NCBI RefSeq assembly: GCF_029350975.1
Contig: NZ_JARKMR010000002.1
Span: 744,001 to 808,000, forward strand
Reading direction: 5' to 3'
Length of the DNA stretch: 64,000 nt
DNA from: Maribacter zhoushanensis
GTDB lineage: Bacteria > Bacteroidota > Bacteroidia > Flavobacteriales > Flavobacteriaceae
A model generated the notes under the pieces. That model had not been told where the DNA came from and did no database searches. It saw nothing but the letters and a program-made list of their open reading frames with translations. Numbering within the stretch: position 1 is the stretch's first letter; each line of letters starts with the position of its first letter. A program made the translations under genes and the position numbers. This document shows, piece by piece, positions 55,903 to 64,000 of this stretch.

Positions 55903-56742
55903 TTACACCAATTTGAAACTTACAGAATCTCCACCCTTCTTTTGTGCCAATATGCAAATAGCCTTATCGGTTAACTGAACAGCTCTGGGGTAGCCACCAG
56001 TGGTTTGACCGTCTTTCATTAATACAATTAGTTTGCCTGCCGGTGTCAGCTGAACCGTGCCAGGTATAGTTGCAGAAGTAAGCATTGAAACGGTATGGGG
56101 CTGTATAGTCTCACTTAACTGATAAGCCATTCTATTATTCTCATGTGCAACGGTAAATGTTCTAGAGAAAATTTCTTCTAACTGCTTATCGGTCAAGATA
56201 TCAAATTCAGGGGCCTTATTTACTTCAAGAACAGACTCATTTAAAAATGAATCTACCTTAATCTCAGATATTTTAGGTTGAAAATCTTGTTGAACAGAAA
56301 AAGACACGGCATCATTATCTGTTAATCTATTATATTTTGTTATCGGTTGGTAAAAAGACCTACTACCTAGAACTTCTTCAGAAGTAAATCCGCCTTTTAC
56401 GGCCAAGTACGATCTAAAACCTTTTTCTAACTTACCGAAAGAAAGTATATCTCCTTTTTCTATCGTATATACCTTATAATTTTGAATAGGTAGGTTATTT
56501 AACGTAGCTGACATTTTTGCCCCACCAAGTGCTATATATGTTTCTTTTTCAAAGATAAGCGTTGGTCCTGTCATGGTAATTTCTAACACTGCTGCAGATT
56601 CTTCATTCTCAAGTAAAGAATTGATTTTAAAAACCGAAATCTCATCCATAACTCCTGAAACCGGCACACCTTTATTTCTATAATCAAATCTACCTGCATC
56701 TTGTATGGTTGTGTAAAAACCTGCTTTTAGAATTTTAAGCAT
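55903..56742 (-). CDS. pxpC: 5-oxoprolinase subunit C (KipA-type)
   Basis: 279-aa biotin-dependent-carboxyltransferase-fold protein, the PxpC/KipA partner of the ATP-dependent prokaryotic 5-oxoprolinase. Signatures: LKAGFYTTIQDAGRFDYRNKGVPVSGVMDE at the N-terminus, LGGAKMSATLNN, YLAVKGGF and the C-terminal QTTGGYPRAVQLTDKAICILAQKKGGDSVSF. Length is slightly below the usual 300. It overlaps pxpB by 8 bp, showing translational coupling. Confidence 0.92.
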   Translation of the reverse strand: MLKILKAGFYTTIQDAGRFDYRNKGVPVSGVMDEISVFKINSLLENEESAAVLEITMTGPTLIFEKETYIALGGAKMSATLNNLPIQNYKVYTIEKGDILSFGKLEKGFRSYLAVKGGFTSEEVLGSRSFYQPITKYNRLTDNDAVSFSVQQDFQPKISEIKVDSFLNESVLEVNKAPEFDILTDKQLEEIFSRTFTVAHENNRMAYQLSETIQPHTVSMLTSATIPGTVQLTPAGKLIVLMKDGQTTGGYPRAVQLTDKAICILAQKKGGDSVSFKLV

Positions 56743-57472
56743 CTATCTTAATTTTTTCAGGTTTATAAATTCCTACTTCAGCTTCTATCTTACGAAGGTC
56801 ATGTTCAGCTTTTGATATTCTATAAAATTCAATTTTATCACCAACACTCACAAAACAGGGATTCTCTTTTGTAGCATCAAAAATTGGCACCGCGCAATTA
56901 CCTATAATATTCCAACCACCAGGTGACTCTTGCGGATAAATACCTGCTTGTTTTCCTGCTATACCAACAGCACCTTTTATTACTTTAGGTCTTGGAGTAG
57001 CTTTTCTTGGTAATTCTAATTCCTTATCAATACCACCTAGATACATGAAGCCGGGCAAAAAGCCAATACCAAAAACGGTATATGTAGCTCCCGTATGCAT
57101 AGCAATAATTTCTTCTTTTGTTTTATGAAGCTGATTTGCCACTTCCTCTAAATCAAGACCGAACTCCAAGTCATACGAAACAGGTAATCGCCATAAGTAT
57201 CTATCTGGCTTTGGCGACTCTTTCAATTGTATGTACCACTTATGTATGTCAGAGGATAATTTTTGAAAATCAAGTTGTTTTGTTCTGTTTATAATCAAAA
57301 GAGAATTATAAGAAGGTACTAGCTCCCACGCTTTATCAGTAAACACTTCTTTGGTCAAAAACCTTTCGAAATGTAAAATCTTTTCTAATATAATTTCACT
57401 GACCTCGTTTGGCCATTCTATCAAGACAGAATGAGCACCAAATGGTTTAATATTTATTTTAGGGGAATTCAC
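56735..57472 (-). CDS. pxpB: 5-oxoprolinase subunit B (KipI-type), GTG start
   Basis: 245-aa cyclophilin-like-fold protein of the PxpB/KipI family. Signature GIGFLPGFMYLGGIDKELELPRKATPRPKVIKGAVGIAGKQAGIYPQESPGGWNIIGN is complete. It begins with a GTG that overlaps the pxpA stop as GTGA, a coupling arrangement. Together with PxpA and PxpC it hydrolyses 5-oxoproline to glutamate using ATP. Confidence 0.92.
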   Translation of the reverse strand: MNSPKINIKPFGAHSVLIEWPNEVSEIILEKILHFERFLTKEVFTDKAWELVPSYNSLLIINRTKQLDFQKLSSDIHKWYIQLKESPKPDRYLWRLPVSYDLEFGLDLEEVANQLHKTKEEIIAMHTGATYTVFGIGFLPGFMYLGGIDKELELPRKATPRPKVIKGAVGIAGKQAGIYPQESPGGWNIIGNCAVPIFDATKENPCFVSVGDKIEFYRISKAEHDLRKIEAEVGIYKPEKIKIDA

Positions 57473-58212
57473 GATTTTACTTGTAGATTATGATGTGGCA
57501 ATTCATTTGAAAGATACGCCAAAATTTGCAATGCAGTGGGAGTATCTCCATGAATACAATAGGTATCAGCATTAATATTTACATTCTTGCCTGTTATGGT
57601 TTTTACGACCTTATCATTATACATGCATAAAATATGATTTAAGACCTCTTCTCCAGACGTAATCAAGGCGTCTTTCTCTTTCCTTGACACCAAACTTAAA
57701 TCATCATTATAATTTCTATCTGCGAAAGCTTCTACTAAAACTTTGAATCCGTTTTTAATTGAAAGTTTGTGAATGACACTATTAAAAGGAACGTATAACA
57801 AAGCACTACTTTTATAAGGTGCAATTGCAGATAAAAAGGTTTCTGCCAAATGCTCATCTTTAGCTATGTCATTGTATAAAGCACCATGAGGTTTTATATG
57901 ATGCAATGGTATATTTAATTCTTCGCGAACAGATTCAAATAACTCCAACTGTGTTTGAATACTTTCAACAAGCTCATCATTCGGAATTGACATACTTACC
58001 CGTCCAAAATTTTGGCTATCGGGATATGACGGATGCGCACCAACCTTAACTTGATGTTTCTTTGCCAGTTCTAAACAAAATTGAATAATCTCTTTTGAAC
58101 CTGCATGACCACCGCAGGCAATGTTACAAGATCTTATCATTGGAAACAGGTCTTTCTCATTACCTATACCTTCCCCAACATCACAATTAATATCTATACT
58201 TCTTTTCGTCAT
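57469..58212 (-). CDS. pxpA: 5-oxoprolinase subunit A (LamB/YcsF family)
   Basis: 247-aa subunit of the LamB/YcsF family. Signatures: IDINCDVGEGIGNEKDLFPMIRSCNIACGGHAGS at the N-terminus, VGAHPSYPDSQNFGR and HIKPHGALYND, and YCIHGDTP near the end. The ATG immediately abuts the stop of the Nramp-type gene, so the two are tightly coupled. It acts with PxpB and PxpC to detoxify and reuse 5-oxoproline formed from glutamine or glutathione turnover. Confidence 0.94.
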   Translation of the reverse strand: MTKRSIDINCDVGEGIGNEKDLFPMIRSCNIACGGHAGSKEIIQFCLELAKKHQVKVGAHPSYPDSQNFGRVSMSIPNDELVESIQTQLELFESVREELNIPLHHIKPHGALYNDIAKDEHLAETFLSAIAPYKSSALLYVPFNSVIHKLSIKNGFKVLVEAFADRNYNDDLSLVSRKEKDALITSGEEVLNHILCMYNDKVVKTITGKNVNINADTYCIHGDTPTALQILAYLSNELPHHNLQVKS

Positions 58213-59406
58213 CTATAAAACACCTAAAACGGTTAGTATACTTTTAGCACCTAATAAAACGGAAAGGAGAATAATTAGTCCGCCGAAAATATTCTGCAAC
58301 ATAGAATTTTTATATTTTCCCATCACTCCCGCTCTATTTACAACCCACAATAAAAAGACCGCAATAACAGGCAACAACAATCCATTTGTTATCTGAGCAA
58401 ATTTGATAATCTCAATAGGTTTAATTCCGAAGGACAAAAAGAAAACACCCAGCCCTAAAATAACCATCCAAATCATTCTAAACTTAGCATCTTTAAACTC
58501 AGCTTTCCAACCAAAGCAGCTATTGGCAACATAAGCTGCAGCCAAGGGCGCCGTAATTGCCGAAGTAATACCAGCAGCACACATACCAATACCTAAAAAA
58601 TACAAAGCAGCAGACCCGTACAGTGGTTCCAAAGCTTTTGCCATATCAATTACATTATTGACCTCAGATGAATTTATAGCCGCAGCAGAAATAATTATAC
58701 TAACAGAAACCAGCCCCCCTAATATTATAGATACCAAAGTATCTCTTTTAGCCAATTCTAGATCATCTTTAGATTTCCATTTCTCACTGACCAAGGCAGC
58801 ATGTAAAAAGAGGTTATATGGAACAACGGTTGTACCAACCAAAGCTATTATGGTAAGAATACCTTTTTCAGGAACCATAGGTACCAAAAGACCTTTTAAT
58901 AGTTGCCAAACATCTGGCTTGGTCAATATAGCTGTCATAACAAAAGACAAACTCATAATAAGGACCAACACTATAAACACTTTCTCTAGGGCTTTATAAC
59001 TACCTAGATATAACAAGAGAAATGCAAGACCACCTAATATAAAAGGGTATAAATTACTGTATTCCATTCCAAACAAGGCTTCCATACCTAAGGTGGCACC
59101 ACCAATATTACCAGCTTCATAAGAAGCATTACCTATTATAATGGCAGAAAAGATAAGAGCGATAACACTATTACGAATCCAAGGATTATGCAGCTCTTGC
59201 TTAATTACATCTGCCAATCCCTTTTGTGTTACTATACCTAAACGTGCAGACATTTCTTGAAGAATATATGTTGCTATGATAGATAACAACATGGCCCACA
59301 ACAAACTAAACCCAAAATCCACTCCTGCCAAGGTACATGCCGTAACCGTTCCCGGACCAATGAACGCCGCAGCCACCAGTACTCCCGGACCTAATTTCTT
59401 AAACAT
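58213..59406 (-). CDS. Nramp-fold transporter without canonical metal ligands
   Basis: 397-aa inner-membrane protein with about 11 helices and clear Nramp/SLC11 architecture. The TM1 motif DPGN that coordinates the metal in classical family members is GPGT here (Gly17, Thr20), and the TM6 segment reads TTVVPYNLFLHA, with Val195 in place of the metal-binding Met and Tyr197 in place of His. The protein is therefore unlikely to carry divalent metals in the normal way. It is the first gene of a tightly coupled operon with pxpABC (stop and start codons abut), like the ycsG-ycsF arrangement in Bacillus. Most likely it imports an organic substrate, possibly 5-oxoproline; this is inference. Confidence 0.87.
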   Translation of the reverse strand: MFKKLGPGVLVAAAFIGPGTVTACTLAGVDFGFSLLWAMLLSIIATYILQEMSARLGIVTQKGLADVIKQELHNPWIRNSVIALIFSAIIIGNASYEAGNIGGATLGMEALFGMEYSNLYPFILGGLAFLLLYLGSYKALEKVFIVLVLIMSLSFVMTAILTKPDVWQLLKGLLVPMVPEKGILTIIALVGTTVVPYNLFLHAALVSEKWKSKDDLELAKRDTLVSIILGGLVSVSIIISAAAINSSEVNNVIDMAKALEPLYGSAALYFLGIGMCAAGITSAITAPLAAAYVANSCFGWKAEFKDAKFRMIWMVILGLGVFFLSFGIKPIEIIKFAQITNGLLLPVIAVFLLWVVNRAGVMGKYKNSMLQNIFGGLIILLSVLLGAKSILTVLGVL

Positions 59407-59620
59407 CTATTAAAATTATAGTTCATGTAAATATAATTCGTAAATCTGACTTTCTTCACCTTACTCAGAAACATTTTCACCACAATTTTAACATTTCAAA
59501 ATGCCGTTAATCTAAAAAAATGCAGTTCGTCTAAAACTTGGATGTCATTCATCGAGATTACATAATAATCCAAAAAGAAGTAGGTTATAGCTATCCCCAA
59601 ACCTTAAACTTAACCTATTA

Positions 59621-60067
59621 ATGATTTGTTTAGAATGTAAGAAAGAACTCGGTTATTTAGATCACAAAAATGCAATGGAAAGTGCAGGTGTAGAGCTTTG
59701 TGCCAAACACCATGAACGAATTAAGTTATTGATAAATAAACACAACACACCACTAGAGGCTATACAGCTTTATTATGCGCTGAAAGAAGCAGGTGTAAAT
59801 TCTATGTTAGAATGGTGGGACGGTAAAAAGTCTATTGACATTGCCATTTCTCGTGTAAAACTCAATATTGAAATTGATTCTGAATATGAAAAGCTGACAG
59901 AACATGAGGCTATCAATAATTTAGAAGAAGCAATGCACTCATTTAAAAATGGTTTTACCACCATTAGAATTCCGCATATTGTAGTACGCTATTATTTAAA
60001 TGAAACCGTAAATAATATTATTGGAATAATGGAAGGCTTAAAAGCCAACATTAAAGTTATTAACTAA
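59621..60067 (+). CDS. Zinc-finger protein with DUF559/Vsr-like nuclease-fold region
   Basis: 148-aa hypothetical protein. The N-terminus has a putative zinc site, Cys3-x2-Cys6 and Cys27-x2-His30 (followed by His31). The centre, KKSIDIAISRVKLNIEIDSEYE, matches the D...(I/V)E(I/V)D pattern of small PD-(D/E)XK-like endonuclease domains (Asp73, Glu84, Asp86). Nuclease activity is unproven and the lysine expected in the motif is not evident. It precedes a membrane protein by 10 nt. The 214-bp gap before it carries no clear promoter box but has the inverted pair TAGGTTA ... TAACCTA near 59582-59618. Confidence 0.6.
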   Translation: MICLECKKELGYLDHKNAMESAGVELCAKHHERIKLLINKHNTPLEAIQLYYALKEAGVNSMLEWWDGKKSIDIAISRVKLNIEIDSEYEKLTEHEAINNLEEAMHSFKNGFTTIRIPHIVVRYYLNETVNNIIGIMEGLKANIKVIN

Positions 60068-60077
60068 AAAACTAGAT

Positions 60078-60641
60078 ATGGAAAATTCTAAAAAAGCATT
60101 TAGAAACCCCATTAGGGCTGCAATAGCAACTCTTTTAATTGGTATGGTTATGCGAATACTTCATTATCCGTTTTCTGAAGGAATAATTTTTATATCCTTT
60201 GCCGCCATACTGATATTATATACAGTCCGCTTTTCAAAAAAGGAAGAAAAAAAATCGGTCGATTTAATTAAAATGGCTTTGGTACTTTTTTGGACCACCA
60301 ACGGAATATTGACAATTTTAGATTTTACCCATACTTTATTTTTTCAAATTGGAACGGCATTTACTTTTATTGCATGGTTTGCAATGGAAGGCACCTCCTA
60401 CTTCATGTCTAAAGACGGAGATGTAAACAATAGCATGACAGAAATTATATGGAATTTTGTAATGGTTATAGGTGTAATCACCCTTATCTGTGGTGGACTC
60501 ATGCATTTATTAACATGGAATTACTCTATACCTGTACTTACACTTGGTTTAACCATTGTAACCAGTTACATACTTAAAGACATTTTTACAACACCAAAAA
60601 ATAACGAAGACGATATTAATAATGAAGAGTTATATTCTTAA
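60078..60641 (+). CDS. Small six-helix membrane protein, unknown family
   Basis: 187-aa integral membrane protein with about six predicted transmembrane helices. The opening pattern (IRAAIATLLIGMVMRILHYPFSEGIIFISFAAI) resembles the N-terminus of GldL/PorL-type motility-motor proteins, which also carry a KxxHxP-like helix, but the rest does not match and the acidic C-terminus (NNEDDINNEELYS) is unlike GldL. No function assigned. Probably co-transcribed with the preceding gene. Confidence 0.65.
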   Translation: MENSKKAFRNPIRAAIATLLIGMVMRILHYPFSEGIIFISFAAILILYTVRFSKKEEKKSVDLIKMALVLFWTTNGILTILDFTHTLFFQIGTAFTFIAWFAMEGTSYFMSKDGDVNNSMTEIIWNFVMVIGVITLICGGLMHLLTWNYSIPVLTLGLTIVTSYILKDIFTTPKNNEDDINNEELYS

Positions 60642-60668
60642 GGAATACTACTCTTTTACAAACAGTAA

Positions 60669-60734
60669 TACCCCAACCAACCCTCTCAAGTTGGTGAACA
60701 GTTTTGAATGGTTTTTTGAAATATAATTACCATT
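60669..60734 (-). pseudogene. Decayed copy of the comM 3' end
   Basis: A stretch of 66 bp aligns without frame constraint to the last coding bases of comM (60855-60920): about 49 of 67 aligned positions match by hand count, with one gap. It retains matching segments at TACCCCAACCA, CCCTCTC, TTGAATGG and GAAATAT and ends before the copied stop codon, which is lost. It lies 121 bp downstream of the comM stop on the same strand. It is a remnant of a local duplication or exchange. Confidence 0.65.
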
Positions 60735-60854
60735 CAATTCTTGTTCATTTAAAATCTAAAGAACTTCTCTTTGCACGTTCATGTTGGTTAGATCCCGTCT
60801 ACTACAGCTTAATTAATAAAAATTACAACGTGCAGATTAAATTAGCTTTAAAGA

Positions 60855-62390
60855 TTACCCCAACCACCCCTCTCTATCTAATGAGCGGTATTGAATGGCT
60901 TCAGAAATATGGTTGCCATCTAAATTTTCAGCGCCGCCTAGATCAGCTATAGTTCTTGCTACTTTTAAAATTCTATCATACGCTCTGGCGGAAAGGTTCA
61001 ATCTCTCCATCGCATTTTTCAACAAGGCTTTGGACTTATCATCTAACTTACAATATTCACGAATTTGCTTGGTATTCATCTGAGCATTGTAGTGCACATT
61101 TTCCATACCCTCAAATCTAGCAGTCTGTAATTCTCTAGCTGCAGTAACCCGCTTTCTAATGTCTACACTACTCTCCCCTTTTCGTTCTTCGGATAATTTT
61201 TCGAACGGTACGGGAGTAACCTCAATATGAATATCTATTCGATCCAACAAAGGACCAGATATTTTACTTAGATACCGCTGCATTTCAGCAGGTGATGAAG
61301 TTACGGGAGCATCTGGGTCATTAAAGTATCCGCCCGGACTTGGGTTCATACTTGCCACCAACATAAAACTACTTGGGTAGGTAACGGTAAAACGAGCTCT
61401 AGAAATAGTTACTTCCCTATCTTCTAAAGGTTGGCGCATTACCTCTAATACTCCACGCTTAAATTCTGGCAATTCATCTAAGAACAAAACCCCATTATGA
61501 GAAAGGGAAATTTCTCCCGGTTGCGGGTATGCTCCGCCGCCTACAAGGGCGACATCCGAAATTGTATGATGGGGACTTCTAAAAGGTCTCTGACTCATTA
61601 ATCCCATGTTCTTAATCTTACCGACCACGCTATGAATTTTAGTGGTTTCTAAAGCTTCATGCAAGGTCATTGGTGGTAAAATTGAAGGCAACCTTTTTGC
61701 AAGCATGGTTTTACCAGCACCTGGCGGACCAATTAGAATTATATTATGACCGCCAGCAGCAGCAATCTCCATGCAGCGTTTAATACTTTCTTGCCCCTTT
61801 ACGTCAGAAAAATCAAATTCTGGAAAATCAAGATTCTTATAAAACTCTTCTCTAGTATCTATGATGGTTTGCTCAAGCGGAGTACCTTGATCAAAGAAGT
61901 CTAAAACCTGTCTTATGTTATCAACTCCATATACTTTTAAATCTCCAACAATTGCCGCTTCTTTAGCATTGGCAGTTGGTAGAATAAAACCTGTAAAACC
62001 TTCTTCTTGCGCTTTAATAGCAATTGGCAAAGCTCCTTTTATAGGCTGCAAGCTACCATCTAAAGACAGTTCGCCCATGATAATATACTTATCTATATTT
62101 TCTGATTTTATTTGACTAGATGCAGCTAATATGCCAATAGCCAAGGTAAGATCATAAGCAGAGCCTTCTTTTCGAAGATCTGCAGGAGCCATATTTATAG
62201 TGATTTTTTTGCCCGGAATTTTATATCCGTTATTCTGTAGTGCGGCTGCTATTCTATAATTACTCTCTTTAATAGCATTATCTGGCAACCCTACTAAATG
62301 ATAACCAATTCCTTTATCAATATTTACTTCAACAATTATCGTAGTGGCCTCTACACCAAATACTGCACTCCCATAAACTTTTGTAAGCAT
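60855..62390 (-). CDS. comM: ComM/YifB-family AAA+ ATPase (Mg-chelatase-like)
   Basis: 511-aa ATPase that promotes branch migration during integration of incoming DNA in transformation. An N-terminal Lon-like domain (GSAVFGVEATTIIVEVNIDKGIGYHLVGLPD) precedes the AAA+ core: Walker A IGPPGAGKTMLAKR, Walker B VLFLDELPEFKR, with sensor regions ASMNPSPGGYF and RIDIHIEVTPV. The C-terminal helical domain ends in DREGWLG. Length is normal. It starts 2 nt after the penicillin acylase stop, suggesting co-transcription. Confidence 0.93.
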   Translation of the reverse strand: MLTKVYGSAVFGVEATTIIVEVNIDKGIGYHLVGLPDNAIKESNYRIAAALQNNGYKIPGKKITINMAPADLRKEGSAYDLTLAIGILAASSQIKSENIDKYIIMGELSLDGSLQPIKGALPIAIKAQEEGFTGFILPTANAKEAAIVGDLKVYGVDNIRQVLDFFDQGTPLEQTIIDTREEFYKNLDFPEFDFSDVKGQESIKRCMEIAAAGGHNIILIGPPGAGKTMLAKRLPSILPPMTLHEALETTKIHSVVGKIKNMGLMSQRPFRSPHHTISDVALVGGGAYPQPGEISLSHNGVLFLDELPEFKRGVLEVMRQPLEDREVTISRARFTVTYPSSFMLVASMNPSPGGYFNDPDAPVTSSPAEMQRYLSKISGPLLDRIDIHIEVTPVPFEKLSEERKGESSVDIRKRVTAARELQTARFEGMENVHYNAQMNTKQIREYCKLDDKSKALLKNAMERLNLSARAYDRILKVARTIADLGGAENLDGNHISEAIQYRSLDREGWLG

Positions 62391-62392
62391 TT

Positions 62393-64000
62393 TTAATCCT
62401 TTGGCTTAAATGTAAGGATTTCTTTACTCTTTTGAATTTCATTCTTATTCATCATCATTTTACGAAACTTTCCGTTTACATACATTTCCGCTTGATCTCT
62501 GTAGTGTTTACTAAACGGATTACCTGATTGCCCGGTAGGTAGAATACTAATACTGTTCTCTACATCAGAAAAATCTACAAGCCTTCTTGTAGAAGGTCCT
62601 GAAGTAGTTTTGTAGAAACCAGTTTCGTCATATGAGAATGCCAAATTATTAATCACTTCCCTTGTACCGTTAACAGAAAAAGGACCTACATTAAAAAAGG
62701 AGCGTAATGCCGCTATTTGACCAATAGGATGAGGATGCTCAAGACTATGAACCCTCTCCCATCGCCAATAATTCATGTTATTACCAAAATCTTTTTCTAA
62801 TGAAGCTACTGCATCCATAAAAGATTTGTTCACAATATCTACCATGCTTTCTTGAATATCGGATGTATTAACATCATCTAACCATACAGATTCCTCATCT
62901 TTAGATAACGGCGCAATTAATCGCTTTACAAAGTGGGTATTTATAAACTGATTGAACAACTCTTCATCCAATTCGTCTTCAAAGGTATTTTCTAAAAAGT
63001 AATACACCCATCTATTATAAATAGTTGCTTCTATTGAAGATAACTCGTAATCCCCTGTCCACATTTTTAGACTATCAATAGCTTTTAATCCGTTTTCACT
63101 TAGTAGCGAAACATCAATATACTTTGATAAATTAGTTACAATTTCAGGGTCTACAGATGAAATAACATCGGTAATCATGTCACTTGCCGAATCTAAATTC
63201 CAATCATTTTTCCGCTCTAACAACTGCACTATACGTTTACCCCTATTTTCAGGTAAATAGTACCCTGGGTAAAGCATACCGGCTATAGAGTCAGGCTGAT
63301 TATTCGCAGAATACACGTAGTTACTTGGTGGATTAATAGCCTGAGGATTTTCCTTAAAAGGAATAAATTCTTTTTCTACCGGTAGCCCTTCGCCTACTTC
63401 AAAAATCAACTTCGTATTTACAGAATCAGGAATGTTATAAAGCTGTGCCGTAGCAAACCAAGCTACATTACCTTCATTATCACCATACATTATATTTAAA
63501 CCAGGTGCATGAATTTTTGGTAAGGCTTTCTTGAACGCTGTAAGATTATTAGAATGACTTAAACCGAATAACGCATCTATAACTCTATTTTCTACCTGAG
63601 TATATAGCCAAGACATTGCAATAGGTCTTTCGCCCTGTACTTGATCGGCTATTCCATTTAAAATTGGACCGTGGTTGGATTTTTTATAGGTAAACTCCAC
63701 ATCAGAAGAATCTTTTACCTTAAAAGTCTTCGTGATGATTTCATAGTCTACATATCCGTTTTCAGATAAGTATTGATTTTCGTTATCTGGATTATTCTCT
63801 TCATAATAAAAATCAACATCATCATTCTCGAACATGGTTAGACCATAAGCAACCTTTCTATTATGCCCTAAAAGCGGAAATGGTATACCTGCAATATGAT
63901 ACCCATATTTAGAATATGATGGTGTTTCTATATGAGCTTCAAACCAAACCGAAGGCTGAGCAAAACCTATATGAGGATCATTGGCAAAAATAACTTTACC
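62393..64000 (-). CDS. Penicillin acylase family amidase, 5' end beyond the window
   Basis: Partial gene; the reading frame continues through the last base of the window, 55 codons upstream of the first internal Met at 63835. The visible part (536 codons) is the beta-chain of an Ntn-hydrolase of the penicillin/acyl-homoserine-lactone acylase type. It opens with IFANDPHIGF, the segment normally found a few residues after the catalytic N-terminal Ser, which therefore lies just outside. Further family segments are IPFPLLGHNRKVAYGLT and YVYSANNQPDSI. Substrate unknown. It is followed at once by comM. Confidence 0.88.
   Translation of the reverse strand, partial: GKVIFANDPHIGFAQPSVWFEAHIETPSYSKYGYHIAGIPFPLLGHNRKVAYGLTMFENDDVDFYYEENNPDNENQYLSENGYVDYEIITKTFKVKDSSDVEFTYKKSNHGPILNGIADQVQGERPIAMSWLYTQVENRVIDALFGLSHSNNLTAFKKALPKIHAPGLNIMYGDNEGNVAWFATAQLYNIPDSVNTKLIFEVGEGLPVEKEFIPFKENPQAINPPSNYVYSANNQPDSIAGMLYPGYYLPENRGKRIVQLLERKNDWNLDSASDMITDVISSVDPEIVTNLSKYIDVSLLSENGLKAIDSLKMWTGDYELSSIEATIYNRWVYYFLENTFEDELDEELFNQFINTHFVKRLIAPLSKDEESVWLDDVNTSDIQESMVDIVNKSFMDAVASLEKDFGNNMNYWRWERVHSLEHPHPIGQIAALRSFFNVGPFSVNGTREVINNLAFSYDETGFYKTTSGPSTRRLVDFSDVENSISILPTGQSGNPFSKHYRDQAEMYVNGKFRKMMMNKNEIQKSKEILTFKPKD

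Noticed and set aside
59447..59458. TGACTTTCTTCA, another TGA-N6-TCA match upstream of the Nramp-type gene
   Set aside because: The spacer is not palindromic and such matches are expected by chance about every 3 kb; no promoter geometry supports it.
60704..60952. 82-aa open frame on the + strand running into the comM 3' end
   Set aside because: It crosses the decayed comM copy and overlaps comM in antisense; its codons and composition look random and no family is recognised.
1..64000. CRISPR arrays, insertion sequences, rRNA and tRNA genes
   Set aside because: No regularly spaced repeats, transposase frames or recognisable RNA gene sequences were found by reading; a dedicated tRNA scan could still reveal a missed tRNA.

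Overview
The window is about 64 kb of AT-rich chromosome from a member of the Bacteroidota, most likely a marine Flavobacteriaceae (Maribacter/Zobellia-like; this placement is inferred from gene content and style, not from a search). Supporting signs are TAnnTTTG-type -7 promoter boxes, a lack of obvious Shine-Dalgarno sequences, surface-type lipoproteins with acidic residues after the lipobox Cys, a TonB-dependent receptor with a carboxypeptidase-like N-domain, a fused alpha/beta 2-oxoacid dehydrogenase E1, class II IlvC, and a mannitol 2-dehydrogenase typical of algal-sugar users. No rRNA, tRNA, CRISPR array, insertion sequence or prophage was recognised. Both outermost genes are cut by the window edges.

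Layout. 0-3.2 kb: an NCS1-type permease (5' end missing) followed directly by mannitol 2-dehydrogenase, then a convergent TerB-like gene. 3.3-6.8 kb: a signalling module made of a PAS-PAS histidine kinase, a receiver-Crp/Fnr fusion regulator and a double universal-stress protein; a 12-bp TGA-N6-TCA palindrome sits at about -41 from the Usp promoter. 6.9-20 kb: uvrA, a LOG-family protein with a pseudo-peptidase/outer-membrane barrel protein, fused E1 dehydrogenase, DoxX, holA, a PD-(D/E)XK-like protein, a glycosyltransferase and an OmpA-type lipoprotein. 20-35 kb: a Sua5/YciO protein, a UvrD/PcrA helicase, an M20 amidohydrolase-GltS-like-OmpA-like operon, a patatin/M1 peptidase pair, recG, and two tandem unknown surface lipoproteins.

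35-56 kb is dominated by branched-chain amino acid synthesis: leuCDAB on the + strand and ilvD-ilvB-methyltransferase-ilvN-ilvC-ilvA on the - strand. Between them lie a serine hydrolase, an MFS exporter, a TonB receptor with a TPR-like partner, and gapN. The ilv genes make the 2-oxoacid precursors and leuCDAB converts 2-oxoisovalerate toward leucine; the fused E1 at 13.5 kb would oxidise branched-chain or other 2-oxoacids. 56-59.4 kb holds a 5-oxoprolinase operon (pxpABC) behind an Nramp-fold transporter that lacks the canonical metal ligands. 59.6-64 kb carries a zinc-finger/nuclease-like protein, a small membrane protein, a decayed copy of the comM 3' end, comM itself, and a penicillin acylase cut by the window end.

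The most promising leads are the Nramp-fold/5-oxoprolinase pairing, the PAS-kinase/REC-Crp/Usp circuit with its palindrome, the barrel-fused pseudo-peptidase, the paired unknown surface lipoproteins, and the methyltransferase inside the ilv operon.
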